DNA from: Aureitalea marina
GTDB lineage: Bacteria; Bacteroidota; Bacteroidia; Flavobacteriales; Flavobacteriaceae
NCBI RefSeq assembly: GCF_002943755.1
Contig: NZ_MQUB01000001.1
Span: 1,228,501 to 1,292,500 of the forward strand
Direction: 5' to 3'
Length of the DNA stretch: 64,000 nt
The position numbers and the translations under genes were made by a program. The notes beneath the pieces are model-generated. The model did no database searches and was not told the DNA's origin. It was given only the letters and a program-made list of their open reading frames with translations. This document shows, piece after piece, positions 9,362 through 19,031 of the stretch. Position 1 is the stretch's first letter, and every line of letters starts with the position of its first letter.

Positions 9362-10029
9362 TCTAGTAAGGAAACCCCATTTAGATCAGTAGTCAATACC
9401 TGGCTCATATAATCGAAAAATGGCCGGAGCAATTCGAAGTCATGCACCAGCTTGTCTTTAAAGTTTGCCGAGGTGACCTCCTTGTCCGTATAAGGATGAA
9501 CCACAAAAAAACTCTTTAATCGGATCAGGTCGATATTGGGATCTTCCTTACTGAAGCCTTTTGGTGCAGTCTTGACGGCATAGGACTGCTCAAATCCCCC
9601 GAAGGCCTTATCGAACTCAGGCTCCTTCAAAATAGAACGAATGCTATCTCCATCCATCTGGAATTCCTGCCTGATACGCAGCAGGTCCGCAGGTTCAGGA
9701 CCGAAAAAACCGCCGGCCATCATAGAGTTACCCGGCTCTAAACGTAAATAATAACCTCCTCTTCTATGGGCTCCGGCCCGGGAAAAACTAACGCTTCTAT
9801 GCACATTGTAGGGGGTCTTGTCCTTGCTAAAGCGAACGTCCCTATTTATCCTAAAAACCTTGACTTTCTCAATCTGATCCATTGTGTTCAGACCGGACTC
9901 GACAGCGGCGTAAAAAGCTTTTAATTGTTTCTCATTCTGCTGATAGGTCTTCTTGTGCTCCTGCATCCAATCCCGGTTATTATTGGCCTTGAGTTCAGTT
10001 AGGAAATCGAGTATGGATTGATCGATCAT
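9358..10029 (-). CDS. DUF2461 domain protein
   Basis: A 223-residue cytoplasmic protein spanning a whole DUF2461 (TIGR02453-type) domain. Typical signatures are the N-terminal LDFLTELKANNNRDWMQEHKK, the central FRINRDVRFSKDKTPYNVHRSVSFS, the GGYYLRLEPG strand, and the C-terminal DFELLRPFFDYM. The biochemical function of this family is unknown. It lies 33 bp downstream of the truA-like gene on the same strand and is probably co-transcribed with it. Confidence 0.82.
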   Translation of the reverse strand: MIDQSILDFLTELKANNNRDWMQEHKKTYQQNEKQLKAFYAAVESGLNTMDQIEKVKVFRINRDVRFSKDKTPYNVHRSVSFSRAGAHRRGGYYLRLEPGNSMMAGGFFGPEPADLLRIRQEFQMDGDSIRSILKEPEFDKAFGGFEQSYAVKTAPKGFSKEDPNIDLIRLKSFFVVHPYTDKEVTSANFKDKLVHDFELLRPFFDYMSQVLTTDLNGVSLLD

Positions 10030-10062
10030 AGATGACAGTTTATATCCTTAAAGTTAGCAAAT

Positions 10063-10848
10063 TTAAGGGGCTTGATAACGGATGGATTGCAGTATTAGTC
10101 CGGATGCAGGGGCAATTCGGTCCAAATGAACCCGATTGGATCTACCAATGCTGGTTTTGATGAATTCCAGGTCATACTTGCCCATACCCAGATCGAACAG
10201 CGCACCCATCATCAGACGGATCTGCTGTCGCTTAAATCCTTTACCGATCACCTGCAGGGCAAAGGACTCTTCCGGAAAGAAACTGGCCTGGTAGTACTCA
10301 TTGGGAAGTATGCTGCAGCTTTCGATCTCCACTACCGTTCTGGTCTCCGGATTGGGCTTATATACATAATTGACCAAGTCGTGTTTTCCCTGAAAAAGTA
10401 AGGCTGCCTGTTGCATCAATTCTATATTCAGTCGATCCGTTAACCCTGTCATTAGTGGTGCCGCAAAAGGATGGATTTTTTGACCATGAGCAAAGAGATA
10501 GATATAGGTTTTGGAATAAGGTGCGTCAATGACGTTGAAAGAAGCATCTACCGGATGCAGGTCTAAAAGACGAATGTCTGTCGGAAGGTTATGATTCATA
10601 TTCTCCAGGAAGTCTGCAGTAAGGGGAAGATCATCCAGGAAAAGCTCTACCAGTCCGTGCGCGGAGGAGACCATGGCATCTGTTCTTCCTGAAGCCAGGA
10701 TCTTAAAATTGGAATGTCCCAAAACAAAGGAAACAGTCCGACTAAGCATAAGCTCGACGGTCTTGAGTCCGGGCTGTTTTTGCCATCCGTGATAGCGAAA
10801 ACCCAGGTATTGTATCTCCAACAAGTAACAATGGCGTTCTGATCGCAT
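10063..10848 (-). CDS. truA: tRNA pseudouridine synthase A family protein
   Basis: A 261-residue TruA-type pseudouridine synthase. The catalytic aspartate is Asp57 in SGRTDAMVSS, and the YLGFRYHGWQKQPG opening is typical of the fold. TruA isomerises uridines 38-40 in the tRNA anticodon arm. Two departures from the classic GRTDAGVHA motif are present: Gly is replaced by Met and His by Ser. The C-terminal half (KGFKRQQIRLMMGALFDLG) keeps the family's FxxxQIRxMxG pattern. It could be a Bacteroidota paralogue with a different target site, so the gene symbol is given on family grounds only. Confidence 0.75.
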   Translation of the reverse strand: MRSERHCYLLEIQYLGFRYHGWQKQPGLKTVELMLSRTVSFVLGHSNFKILASGRTDAMVSSAHGLVELFLDDLPLTADFLENMNHNLPTDIRLLDLHPVDASFNVIDAPYSKTYIYLFAHGQKIHPFAAPLMTGLTDRLNIELMQQAALLFQGKHDLVNYVYKPNPETRTVVEIESCSILPNEYYQASFFPEESFALQVIGKGFKRQQIRLMMGALFDLGMGKYDLEFIKTSIGRSNRVHLDRIAPASGLILQSIRYQAP

Positions 10849-10899
10849 AATTCAAAAATATGTACATTTAATAGGTATAACCATAACACAACCAATAAA

Positions 10900-11334
10900 A
10901 TGACTGATTCTAACAAACCGAACACGGCCTTTTGGATCATAGCCGTTGTTGCCCTGATCTGGAACATCATGGGCGTCATGGCTTATCTCGGTTCCGTCTA
11001 CATGGACGATGCCACACGGGATCTGATGACCCCAGAACAGATCGAACTGATGGAAGCAACTCCGGCCTGGGTTACAGGTATTTTCGCCATTGCCACCTTT
11101 GCAGGCGTTCTTGGTGCCTTGCTGATGGTGCTCAAAAGGAAATTAGCAGTCCCTCTCTTCGCTATTTCTTTAATCGCGGTTCTTATTCAGAATGTATATG
11201 CCTGGTTTGCTACCAACGCGGCTGAAGTGTATGGTACCGTGCAGGGCTACGTCATGCCTTTACTGGTAATCACCATCTCTATCTTTCTGTTTTGGTATAG
11301 TAAAGGAGCTACTCAAAAGGGATGGCTCAAATAA
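10900..11334 (+). CDS. Four-helix integral membrane protein, unknown function
   Basis: A 144-residue protein with four predicted transmembrane segments (FWIIAVVALIWNIMGVMAYLG; WVTGIFAIATFAGVLGALLMVL; VPLFAISLIAVLIQNVYAWF; VMPLLVITISIFLFWYS). A charged loop (DDATRDLMTPEQIELMEATP) links the first and second. I do not recognise a characterised family. Close relatives in flavobacteria are uncharacterised, and labels such as sugar transporter would not be supported by this sequence. It starts divergently from truA with a 51-bp gap and ends at a bidirectional terminator. Confidence 0.65.
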   Translation: MTDSNKPNTAFWIIAVVALIWNIMGVMAYLGSVYMDDATRDLMTPEQIELMEATPAWVTGIFAIATFAGVLGALLMVLKRKLAVPLFAISLIAVLIQNVYAWFATNAAEVYGTVQGYVMPLLVITISIFLFWYSKGATQKGWLK

Positions 11335-11353
11335 GAAAATTCAATTAAACTGG

Positions 11354-11379
11354 AAAAGGGGATTGATTTCCCCTTTTTT
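11354..11379. terminator. Bidirectional terminator between the membrane protein and the his operon
   Basis: Stem AAAAGGGGA / TCCCCTTTT (9 bp) with a 6-base loop. It is flanked by A on the left and T on the right, so it can act in both directions. It lies between two convergent genes and terminates the his operon on the minus strand. Confidence 0.8.
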
Positions 11380-11974
11380 AATGCCTGGATCTCAGGGTTT
11401 GAACAATGTCTTCCAACCGATAACCCTTAGTCTGTAGCAGAAGCAAATAATGGAACATCAGATCGGCACCTTCATTTAAAAATGCCTCCTGGTCGTCGTC
11501 TTTTGCCTCGATCACCAATTCCACAGCCTCTTCACCAACCTTCTGGGCAACTTTATTGATCCCCTTAGAGAACAAACGAGCGACATAGCTATTCTCCGTA
11601 TCACCTTCCTCTAATCTCATGGCAATAACGTCTTCTAGTTGGGACAAAAATCCATAGTGGCTCTCATTGACTTCGCCCCAACAGGTATCTGTTCCCTGAT
11701 GGCAGACAGGCCCATGTGGCCTAACTTTGAGCAACAAACTGTCCTGATCGCAGTCCACCTCCGCCGAGATCAACTCCAAAAAGTTCCCGGACTCTTCGCC
11801 CTTGGTCCATAAACGCTCCTTGGAACGGCTATAAAAGGTAACTGTTCCAGTTTGTTGTGTCTTCTGCCAGGCATCAGGATTCATAAAACCAAGCATTAAG
11901 ACCTGTTGGGTCTCAGCATCCTGAATGATGGCCGGTACCAGGCCATCGGCGTATTTATCAAAGTTGATCTTCAT
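11378..11974 (-). CDS. hisIE: Bifunctional phosphoribosyl-AMP cyclohydrolase / phosphoribosyl-ATP diphosphatase
   Basis: A 198-residue fusion covering steps 2 and 3 of histidine synthesis. The HisI half (about 1-105) has the metal-binding cysteines in [18 protein letters not shown] and DTC. The HisE half (about 110-198) has the helical diphosphatase pattern [28 protein letters not shown]. It is the last gene of the his operon and overlaps hisF by 17 bp, which suggests translational coupling. A terminator follows within a few bases. Confidence 0.96.
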   Translation of the reverse strand: MKINFDKYADGLVPAIIQDAETQQVLMLGFMNPDAWQKTQQTGTVTFYSRSKERLWTKGEESGNFLELISAEVDCDQDSLLLKVRPHGPVCHQGTDTCWGEVNESHYGFLSQLEDVIAMRLEEGDTENSYVARLFSKGINKVAQKVGEEAVELVIEAKDDDQEAFLNEGADLMFHYLLLLQTKGYRLEDIVQTLRSRH

Positions 11975-12737
11975 AATGTGGTATCAAACGGACCGGTATT
12001 CCTTCCTGGTCCAAATATATTTTTAAGTCGGCTATTTCGATCTCCTGGAAATGAAAAATAGAGGCGGCTAGGGCTGCATCCGCACATCCATCTTTAAAGG
12101 TGGAAACAAAATGCTCCATATTCCCGGCACCGCCAGAGGCAATGATCGGTATGTTAACTGTTTCTGATAGCTGTTTCAAGGCTTGATCCGCAAAGCCATT
12201 CTTGGTGCCATCGTGATCCATGGAGGTAAACAAGATCTCTCCTGCTCCCCGTTCTTCTGCTTCTTTAGCCCACTCAAATAAGTCGATTTCCGTTGGCACC
12301 TTCCCTCCTACCAAGTGAACTTTCCAGCCCTGATCGGTCATACGGGCATCAATGGCTATAACCACACATTGGGTCCCATATTTCCCCGCTATCTCGTTGA
12401 TCAGCTCGGGTCTTCTAACAGCAGATGAGTTTATGGAAACCTTATCGGCACCATTCCTGAGCAAGAGGCCCACATCCTCTATCGAAGAGATCCCACCACC
12501 TACGGTAAATGGAATGTCCACCCTGGAAGCCACTCGGTAAACCAGTTCGGCCAAGGTTTTGCGTTTTTCCTCTGTAGCAGATATATCCAGGAATACCAGC
12601 TCGTCCGCCCCTTCTCGGGCATATCGCTCAGCCAGCTGAACGGGGTCTCCAGCATCCCTCAGTCCGACAAAATTTACTCCTTTCACTGTCCGGCCATCCT
12701 TGATGTCCAGACAGGGTATGATCCGCTTAGCCAGCAT
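11958..12737 (-). CDS. hisF: Imidazole glycerol phosphate synthase, cyclase subunit
   Basis: A 259-residue TIM barrel. The catalytic aspartates sit in [17 protein letters not shown] and VVIAIDAR. The phosphate-binding loops VGGGIS and ASGGAG are intact. HisF pairs with the HisH glutaminase encoded two genes upstream to form imidazole glycerol phosphate and AICAR from PRFAR and glutamine. It overlaps the upstream DinB-like gene by 11 bp and hisIE by 17 bp. Confidence 0.97.
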   Translation of the reverse strand: MLAKRIIPCLDIKDGRTVKGVNFVGLRDAGDPVQLAERYAREGADELVFLDISATEEKRKTLAELVYRVASRVDIPFTVGGGISSIEDVGLLLRNGADKVSINSSAVRRPELINEIAGKYGTQCVVIAIDARMTDQGWKVHLVGGKVPTEIDLFEWAKEAEERGAGEILFTSMDHDGTKNGFADQALKQLSETVNIPIIASGGAGNMEHFVSTFKDGCADAALAASIFHFQEIEIADLKIYLDQEGIPVRLIPHYEDQL

Positions 12738-13242
12738 AATCCTCGTTCTTGGTGTTTAGATTCATCCCATCGTAGAATCCGAGATCCTCATCCTTTAAGA
12801 GTTTCACCCAAAAGGCGATCTGCCCGGTATGATAGGAATAATGTTCTACAGCATGCATCACAACACCTACCCCAGAAAAATTGAAACCCTGAACAGATCT
12901 TACTCGTATATACTCTTCTTCCGTGGCTGTATTGATTACTTCCTTAGCCTCATTGACCACCTCCAACAGTCCTTGGAATAACTCATGTTTATCCAAACCA
13001 CCTCGTGTATCAAACTCAAGATCGCGTTGACGCTTATCGGACTTGTTGCCCAAAGAAGCAATCACATATTGGGTGATATTCCCCTGTAAATGGAGAATTA
13101 GATTGGCGATGCTATTTAGCTGCGAATTTGGCTTCTTCCAGAGCTCATCTTCGCTTAGTTCATCGAGGGCGCGCCGGATCATCCGGCTGCTCTCATCCAT
13201 GCGGTAACAAGCGTTCAATCGAAATTCTTCTATCCAACTCAT
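12727..13242 (-). CDS. DinB-like / DUF1572-type helical bundle protein within the his operon
   Basis: A 171-residue four-helix-bundle protein of the DinB/YfiT superfamily ([22 protein letters not shown]...). Three metal-ligand-like histidines are placed as in the family: one in [14 protein letters not shown] and two near [20 protein letters not shown]. Members bind a divalent metal, and some are thiol-dependent transferases or hydrolases; the function here is unknown. It overlaps hisA by 4 bp (ATGA) and hisF by 11 bp, so it is structurally part of the operon. No step of histidine synthesis is missing, so a role in the pathway is not needed to explain its place. Confidence 0.82.
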   Translation of the reverse strand: MSWIEEFRLNACYRMDESSRMIRRALDELSEDELWKKPNSQLNSIANLILHLQGNITQYVIASLGNKSDKRQRDLEFDTRGGLDKHELFQGLLEVVNEAKEVINTATEEEYIRVRSVQGFNFSGVGVVMHAVEHYSYHTGQIAFWVKLLKDEDLGFYDGMNLNTKNEDYAG

Positions 13243-13970
13243 GAGTCTGTCTTTGCCTTAAAGTTAACCAATTGTGACAGGCTGATCCTGCCTTCGTATA
13301 TGGCCTTTCCAATGATCACTCCTTCACAGCCTATTTGAGCCAGCGCAGGGAGTTCCGATATATCCGATATCCCTCCAGAGGCGATCAACTTTAATTCAGG
13401 AATGGACTTCAGCATGTGTTCGTAGAGTTCTGTGGCAGGCCCTTGAAGCATCCCATCCCGCCCAATATCAGTACTGATCACCCTTCTGACTCCTCTATCA
13501 AAATATTCTTGAACAAACTCCAGCAAATGGCGATCCGAAGATTTCAACCATCCGTCTGTGGAAATAAAACCGTCCCGGGAATCGGCACCGAGTATGATCT
13601 TATCGGGACCGTAGGAATCCAGCCATCCCATAAAAAGATCGGGATCCTTTACTGCTATACTGCCTCCGGTTACCTGTTGAGCCCCGCAATCGAAGGCGAT
13701 ACGGATATCCTCGTCCGTCTTTATACCACCACCAAAATCAATGGATAAGTCTGTCCTGGTGGACAATTTTTCTAATATCTGATGATTGACGATCCGCTTA
13801 CTTTTTGCCCCGTCCAGATCGACCAAATGCAAATATCGAATTCCATGATCCTGGAACTCCAGGGCGACCTCCAGTGGGTCCTCGTTATACACTTTCTTCT
13901 GCTCATAGTCTCCCTGGGTCAGGCGGACGCATTTACCGTCTATAATATCTATGGCTGGGATTATTCGCAT
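13239..13970 (-). CDS. hisA: ProFAR isomerase
   Basis: A 243-residue TIM barrel, the fourth enzyme of histidine synthesis. The N-terminus [20 protein letters not shown] holds the first catalytic Asp, the segment [14 protein letters not shown] holds the second, and GGGIK and ASGGIS are the phosphate-binding loops. It overlaps hisH by 10 bp and the DinB-like gene by 4 bp. Confidence 0.97.
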   Translation of the reverse strand: MRIIPAIDIIDGKCVRLTQGDYEQKKVYNEDPLEVALEFQDHGIRYLHLVDLDGAKSKRIVNHQILEKLSTRTDLSIDFGGGIKTDEDIRIAFDCGAQQVTGGSIAVKDPDLFMGWLDSYGPDKIILGADSRDGFISTDGWLKSSDRHLLEFVQEYFDRGVRRVISTDIGRDGMLQGPATELYEHMLKSIPELKLIASGGISDISELPALAQIGCEGVIIGKAIYEGRISLSQLVNFKAKTDS

Positions 13971-14548
13971 TTGGTTAGGAAATTTAAAAGGATCTGTGCC
14001 CCTGTTTTACTACTTTTTTCCGGGTGAAACTGTACCCCGTAGAAATTGTCCTTTCGCAAGGCAGTAGTGTATGACAAACCATACTGACTACTAGAAATGG
14101 CATAAGCAGATTCAGGAATATAAAAGCTATGAACCAGGTATACATAACTATCCGGATCAATTCCATCGAATAAGGGTGAGTCCAGATCTGTGATCTGATT
14201 CCAACCGATCTGGGGAACCTTTACGCTATTTGGAAATCGAAGGACAGGCGCATCGAAAATTGAGAGTCCCTGGGTAGGACCTTCTTCATTCTCACCGCAC
14301 ATCAATTGCATCCCCAAGCAGATACCTAAAACCGGTTGGGTCAACCGGGGTATAACCTTATCCAGGCCAGTCGATTGCAATTTATCCATGGCCGAGCTGG
14401 CTTCGCCAACGCCGGGAAAGATCACTTTGTCGGCCTGACGTATCTCGGCTTCATCTTTGGTAAAAACGGCTCTATAGCCCAGCCTCTCCAAGGCAAATTC
14501 AATGCTCTGAATATTACCCGCGCCATAATCTATAATTGCTATTTTCAT
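13961..14548 (-). CDS. hisH: Imidazole glycerol phosphate synthase, glutaminase subunit
   Basis: A 195-residue class I glutamine amidotransferase. The nucleophile is Cys77 in GICLGMQLM, and the His-Glu pair is in [10 protein letters not shown]. It supplies ammonia to HisF. Its start codon shares one base with the hisB stop (TAATG), and its end overlaps hisA by 10 bp. Confidence 0.97.
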   Translation of the reverse strand: MKIAIIDYGAGNIQSIEFALERLGYRAVFTKDEAEIRQADKVIFPGVGEASSAMDKLQSTGLDKVIPRLTQPVLGICLGMQLMCGENEEGPTQGLSIFDAPVLRFPNSVKVPQIGWNQITDLDSPLFDGIDPDSYVYLVHSFYIPESAYAISSSQYGLSYTTALRKDNFYGVQFHPEKSSKTGAQILLNFLTKCE

Positions 14549-15684
14549 TAGAGAACCCCTTTTGTAGATGGCAATTCCATATGGTTCGGGTCCCGTTTGA
14601 TAGCCATTTTAATAGATTTGGCAAAAGCCTTAAAGATGGCCTCTATCTTATGGTGTTCATTGGTTCCTTCCGCCTGCACATTGATGTTGGCTTCAGCCCC
14701 GTCGGCAAAGGACTTAAAGAAGTGCAGGAACATCTCCGTAGGCATCTTCCCGATCATTTCCCGTTTAAAATCTGCTTCCCAAACCAACCAGGAACGACCT
14801 CCAAAATCGATGGCAACCCTTGCCAGGCAATCGTCCATGGGCAGGCAATAGCCATAGCGTTCAATTCCCAATTTGTTTCCCAGCGCCTGTTTAAAGCACT
14901 GTCCCAAGGCAATTGCTGTATCTTCTATGGTATGGTGTTCATCTACCTCTAGGTCGCCTTCCACATGTATGTTCAGATCTACACCGCCGTGACGGGATAG
15001 CTGGTCCAACATATGGTCAAAAAAGGCGATACCAGTGTCGATCTTACTGCTACCATGACCATCCAAGTCTAAGTCAATGTTGATCTTGGTTTCCTTGGTA
15101 TTCCTTGCGACGCTTGCCTTTCGAGCTCCGCCAACGACCAAGGCGTAGATTGCGGACCAATCTGTGGTCTCCAGGTCAATGCACTGGCGCAGTGCGGTCT
15201 CATCCTGTTCCAGTTCGGACAGACCCAAGGCCGTCTGATCGTTGATAAAGATTCCCCGGCACCCAAGGTTATGGGCCAATTCCATATCGGTCATGCGGTC
15301 GCCGATCACATAGGAAGCATCCAGGTCGTATTCCCCATTCATGTACTGGGTAAGCAATCCTGTCCCCGGCTTTCGGGTATCCAGGCCTTCCTCCGGAAAG
15401 GAGCGGTCTATCATGACCTCATCAAATGCGATCCCTTCATTTTCAAGGCTTCTCATGATGAAGTTGTGTACTGGCCAGAATGTATCTTCAGGAAATGAGC
15501 TGGTCCCTAATCCGTCCTGATTGGTGACCATGACCAATTCGTAATCCCCTTCACGGACTATGGCAGATAGCCATTGAAACATGCCCGGATAAAAGGTGAT
15601 CTTCTCGAAAGCATCGATCTGCTCGTCCGCTGTTTCGCGGATCAACGTTCCGTCCCGGTCAATAAATAGTACTTTCTTTTTCAT
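14548..15684 (-). CDS. hisB: Bifunctional histidinol-phosphatase / imidazoleglycerol-phosphate dehydratase
   Basis: A 378-residue fusion. The N-terminal HAD phosphatase (1 to about 165) has the nucleophile and acid in FIDRDGTL (Asp9, Asp11), VTNQDGLG, and the [10 protein letters not shown] loop. The C-terminal dehydratase (about 185-378) has the manganese-binding [12 protein letters not shown] and [13 protein letters not shown] motifs. The zinc-binding Cys/His loop of enteric HisB phosphatase is absent here (the equivalent stretch reads [15 protein letters not shown]), which I believe is usual in flavobacteria. The fusion explains why no separate histidinol phosphatase gene is in the cluster. 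Confidence 0.96.
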   Translation of the reverse strand: MKKKVLFIDRDGTLIRETADEQIDAFEKITFYPGMFQWLSAIVREGDYELVMVTNQDGLGTSSFPEDTFWPVHNFIMRSLENEGIAFDEVMIDRSFPEEGLDTRKPGTGLLTQYMNGEYDLDASYVIGDRMTDMELAHNLGCRGIFINDQTALGLSELEQDETALRQCIDLETTDWSAIYALVVGGARKASVARNTKETKINIDLDLDGHGSSKIDTGIAFFDHMLDQLSRHGGVDLNIHVEGDLEVDEHHTIEDTAIALGQCFKQALGNKLGIERYGYCLPMDDCLARVAIDFGGRSWLVWEADFKREMIGKMPTEMFLHFFKSFADGAEANINVQAEGTNEHHKIEAIFKAFAKSIKMAIKRDPNHMELPSTKGVL

Positions 15685-16712
15685 TGGAGTTGTTTCAATA
15701 CGTTCAGTAAAAGTTTATTCTCTGCAGCAGTTCCCACCGTGATCCGCAAGGTATTCTCACATCCCAGCTGTTTACTGCGATCTCGTAGGACGATTCCCTT
15801 GTCCAGTATTTCACGATAACGTCCAGGTCCATCATCAACTCGTATCAAAATAAAGTTGGCTTCCGAAGGAAAGACCTCCTCCACAAATGGAAATTCATTT
15901 AATTGATCAGCCAGGTAGGCCCGTTCTTCCAAAATCTGTTCAACTTCTGTACCTAGTCCGGACTCCAGCCTGGCGATAGCTCTTTGCTGGGTGAGTTGGT
16001 TCACGTTATACGGTGGTTTTATCCTGTTCATGGCCTCGATCACAAGAGGATGAGCCATGGCCATCCCCAAACGGATTCCCGCAAGTCCATATGCTTTGGA
16101 TAAGGTCTGGATCACAACGAGGTTTGGGAATTCCTTCAATCGGTTACTCCAGCTTGGTGCCGCCGCGAAGTCAATATAGGCCTCATCAACAACTACCACG
16201 GTATTGAGGCCCGTTAATAATGCCTCGATCAGCTCCGGTCTGATCAGGTTTCCTGTAGGATTGTTCGGAGAACATACAAATACCATCTTGGTCCTATCGG
16301 AGATTGCTCCTAGTATTCCTTCGACATCGATCTGAAACTTTTTATTCAGAGCCACTTCTTGATAGTCTACCCGATTGATATCAGCCAATACCTTGTACAT
16401 CCCATAGGTCGGTGGCAACAGTAACACATTGTCCTGACCGGGCTCACAAAAGATCCTAAACAACAGATCGAGTATCTCATCGCTACCATTCCCCAGGATA
16501 AGCTGATCTTCCGGTACTCCTTTGTTCTTGGCCAATAAGCTTTTCAACGACCGCTGTCTGGGATCTGGGTATCGGTTCACCCCGGTTTCAAAGGGGTTCT
16601 CGTTAGCGTCCAAAAAGACCATCCCGCCAGCTTCTCCAACGAACTCATCCCGAGCCGATGAATAGGCCTGCAAACTATTGATCCATGGACGTATCAATTT
16701 CTCGACCTTCAT
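15681..16712 (-). CDS. hisC: Histidinol-phosphate aminotransferase
   Basis: A 343-residue fold-type I PLP aminotransferase. The Schiff-base lysine is in [14 protein letters not shown]. Other signatures are LDANENPF near the N-terminus, [15 protein letters not shown], and the cofactor-binding CSPNNPTGN and [10 protein letters not shown] segments. It converts imidazole-acetol phosphate to histidinol phosphate with glutamate. It overlaps hisD and hisB by 4 bp each (ATGA type). Confidence 0.96.
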   Translation of the reverse strand: MKVEKLIRPWINSLQAYSSARDEFVGEAGGMVFLDANENPFETGVNRYPDPRQRSLKSLLAKNKGVPEDQLILGNGSDEILDLLFRIFCEPGQDNVLLLPPTYGMYKVLADINRVDYQEVALNKKFQIDVEGILGAISDRTKMVFVCSPNNPTGNLIRPELIEALLTGLNTVVVVDEAYIDFAAAPSWSNRLKEFPNLVVIQTLSKAYGLAGIRLGMAMAHPLVIEAMNRIKPPYNVNQLTQQRAIARLESGLGTEVEQILEERAYLADQLNEFPFVEEVFPSEANFILIRVDDGPGRYREILDKGIVLRDRSKQLGCENTLRITVGTAAENKLLLNVLKQLQ

Positions 16713-18004
16713 ACCGATTTCCTTTTTAGAGACTCGAGTCTAAGGCTGACAGCCTTGCTGTGCCCCCAAAGTCCTTCTGCTTGAGCCATGGTCTCCACAT
16801 AAGGCCCCAAGGAACTGATACCTTCGGCAGTTAACTTTTGAAAGGTGATGCTCTTACAAAAACTGTCCAGGTTAACTCCGCTGTATTGACGGGCATAACC
16901 ATTTGTTGGCAGGGTATGATTGGTTCCAGAAGCATAGTCCCCAACACTCTCCGGGGAGTAATTCCCCAGGAAAACCGAGCCCGCACTTTTTAAGCCTTGC
17001 AGAAAGAACTCCTCCTCTTCTGAAACCAGAATGAAATGTTCCGGGCCGTAGGTGTTGATCATTTCCAATGCCTGCAATTTATCTTGCAAGACTACGATAC
17101 GGGAATTATCTATTGCCTTTTGCGCTATAGACTTCCTGGGTAAGTCATTTAATTGCTGACAAACAGCATCCTGGCTGGCTTTGGCTAATTCCTCCGAATC
17201 ACATACTAAAATGACCTGGCTATCTGGACCGTGCTCTGCCTGGGAAAGTAGATCCGAGGCAATAAAATCGGGAACACCAGTACTATCAGCATAAACCAAC
17301 AATTCACTGGGACCAGCAGGCATATCGATGGCGACCTTGAATCGGGTCGCCACTTGTTTGGCCACGGTGACGAACTGATTACCGGGCCCAAAGATCTTGT
17401 CTACTGCTCCTATCGATTCTGTGCCAAAGGTCATCGCACCAATGGCTTGGATTCCGCCCACTTTGTAAACTTCCTGAACTCCACAAAGTTTTGCTGCATA
17501 CAGTACTGCCGGATGGATCTTGCCTTCCTTATCCGGTGGGCTGCAGATGATAACTCTGTCACAACCCGCAATTCGCGCGGGAATGGCCAGCATCAATACG
17601 GTAGAGAATAATGGAGCCGTACCCCCTGGTATATACAATCCAACCTGTTCGATTGGCCGTTTTTCCTGCCAGCAACTAACCCCAGGGGAGGTTTCCATGA
17701 GGACAGGATCGCTTTTTTGAGCCTGGTGGAATGCCTGAATGTTCTCCAGCGCTACTTGCATGGCCTGCTTGAGTTCTGGTTCGATGTTGGATGAGGCCTC
17801 TGCCAATTCATCTTCAGTTACCCGTAATTCCTTTGGACGAACCCCGTCGAAGAGCTGGGTATATCTCAGCAGGGCCTGATCTCCTTTTTGTTTGATCTCA
17901 GAGAAGATCTCCAGCACCGTTGGTTCTATTTCATCGTAAGATTGAGACGGTCTCCGGAGAATATCCTGCCACTTCTTACGATTGGGTTCTATATAAATTT
18001 TCAT
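16709..18004 (-). CDS. hisD: Histidinol dehydrogenase
   Basis: A 431-residue NAD-dependent zinc enzyme that oxidises histidinol to histidine in two steps. Family signatures are visible: YIPGGTAPLFSTVLMLAIPA, KVGGIQAIGAMTFGTE, KIFGPGNQFVTVAK, the catalytic region QAEHGPDSQVILV, and GPEHFIL. I start at ATG 18004 (MKIYIEPNRKKW); an upstream ATG at 18037 would overlap hisG and add a charged, non-conserved tail. It lies 13 bp after hisG. Confidence 0.96.
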   Translation of the reverse strand: MKIYIEPNRKKWQDILRRPSQSYDEIEPTVLEIFSEIKQKGDQALLRYTQLFDGVRPKELRVTEDELAEASSNIEPELKQAMQVALENIQAFHQAQKSDPVLMETSPGVSCWQEKRPIEQVGLYIPGGTAPLFSTVLMLAIPARIAGCDRVIICSPPDKEGKIHPAVLYAAKLCGVQEVYKVGGIQAIGAMTFGTESIGAVDKIFGPGNQFVTVAKQVATRFKVAIDMPAGPSELLVYADSTGVPDFIASDLLSQAEHGPDSQVILVCDSEELAKASQDAVCQQLNDLPRKSIAQKAIDNSRIVVLQDKLQALEMINTYGPEHFILVSEEEEFFLQGLKSAGSVFLGNYSPESVGDYASGTNHTLPTNGYARQYSGVNLDSFCKSITFQKLTAEGISSLGPYVETMAQAEGLWGHSKAVSLRLESLKRKSV

Positions 18005-18017
18005 GCTTGTTCTGTTG

Positions 18018-18875
18018 TTAGTTGACCATTTTTTCAATAGGACAGACCAGTATACCTTCTGCGCCCGCTTCTTTCAACTGATCGATCACCTCCCAGAAGG
18101 TATCCTTATGGAGCACGGAATGCACGCTGGACCATCCTTCTTGTGCCAGAGGCAATATGGTCGGACTTTTCATACCTGGAATGATGTTCAGTATCTTATC
18201 CAAGCCACTGTCTGGGGCATTGAGCAGCACATATCTATAGTCTCGTCCTTTGAGCACTGAGCGCATTCTGAATTGCAAGCGTTCCAGATAGACCTGAATT
18301 TCGTCAGATATCTTAGGAGAGACGGCCAGAACAGCCTCACTCTTCAAGATGGTCTCTACTTCTTTCAGGTTATTCTTAAAAAGTGTACTTCCACTGCTGA
18401 CAATATCACAGATAGCATCGGCTAGTCCGATATTGGGTGCGATCTCTACACTTCCGTTAATGATATGCAAATCGGCCTCTATACCTTTCTCCTCCAAATA
18501 AGCCCGAACGGTATTTGGATAGGAGGTGGCGATGCGTTTCCCTTTCAGATCCTGTATGGAGTCATACTCAAAGCTCTTGGCAACGGCCAGGGACACCCTG
18601 CACTTGGAGAATCCTAGCTTTTCGGCAATCTCGATTCCATCACCCTTTTCCACCAGGAGGTTTTCACCGATTATTGCACAATCCACTACTCCATCCTTTA
18701 AATACTGGGGTATGTCCCCATTCCTCAGATAATAGATCTCCAACGGAAAATTGTTGGAAGCAGCTTTGAGCTGATCCCGACCATTGTCAATAGATATTCC
18801 GCAGTCCCTTAATAAATCAAGGGATTGGGTGTGAAGGCGGCCGGATTTTTGAATAGCAATTTTAATTTTTTTCAT
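18018..18875 (-). CDS. hisG: ATP phosphoribosyltransferase, long form
   Basis: A 285-residue long-form HisG, the committed step of histidine synthesis. The catalytic part starts at KIAIQKSGRLHTQSLDLL, and the PRPP-binding loop is in the DAICDIVSSGSTLFKNNL region. The C-terminal ~75 residues form the ACT-like histidine-binding domain (ending GILVCPIEKMVN), so feedback inhibition by histidine is expected. I start at ATG 18875; the ATG at 18908 would lie in the T-run of the attenuator. It is the first gene of the operon, which is controlled by the leader upstream. Confidence 0.96.
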   Translation of the reverse strand: MKKIKIAIQKSGRLHTQSLDLLRDCGISIDNGRDQLKAASNNFPLEIYYLRNGDIPQYLKDGVVDCAIIGENLLVEKGDGIEIAEKLGFSKCRVSLAVAKSFEYDSIQDLKGKRIATSYPNTVRAYLEEKGIEADLHIINGSVEIAPNIGLADAICDIVSSGSTLFKNNLKEVETILKSEAVLAVSPKISDEIQVYLERLQFRMRSVLKGRDYRYVLLNAPDSGLDKILNIIPGMKSPTILPLAQEGWSSVHSVLHKDTFWEVIDQLKEAGAEGILVCPIEKMVN

Positions 18876-18908
18876 CGATCTGTTCTTGTTTTCATCACTT
18901 TTGGGCAC

Positions 18909-18941
18909 AAAAAAACCCGTTTGAAATGCTCAAACGGGTTT
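18909..18941 (-). terminator. Attenuator terminator of the his operon
   Basis: Perfect 12-bp stem (TCAAACGGGTTT at 18930-18941 and its partner at 18913-18924) with a 5-base loop. On the minus strand it is followed by seven T. It lies between the His-rich leader peptide and hisG, where an intrinsic terminator makes sense only if it is conditional. Confidence 0.9.
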
Positions 18942-18968
18942 GATATGTTCCTAACAGGACATCATCGG

Positions 18969-19022
18969 TCACCTCGCCCGAGCGATCAGTGGAATATGAT
19001 GATGTACTAGATAATTTTTCAT
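18969..19022 (-). CDS. hisL: his operon leader peptide
   Basis: A 17-codon reading frame MKNYLVHHHIPLIARAR ending in TGA. It has three consecutive CAT histidine codons at positions 7-9. It starts 10 bp after a consensus -7 box and ends 27 bp before the attenuator stem. By analogy with enteric hisL, a ribosome stalled at the His codons when charged tRNA-His is scarce would favour an antiterminator over the terminator. A possible antiterminator pairs GCTCGGG within the leader's 3' end with CCCG...GAGC in the 5' arm and loop of the terminator. The peptide itself has no expected function. Confidence 0.85.
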   Translation of the reverse strand: MKNYLVHHHIPLIARAR

Positions 19023-19031
19023 GGTTGTGTG

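Noticed and set aside
18876-18908. Longer start for hisG
   Set aside because: The extra codons lie in the attenuator's T-run; ATG 18875 fits the family.
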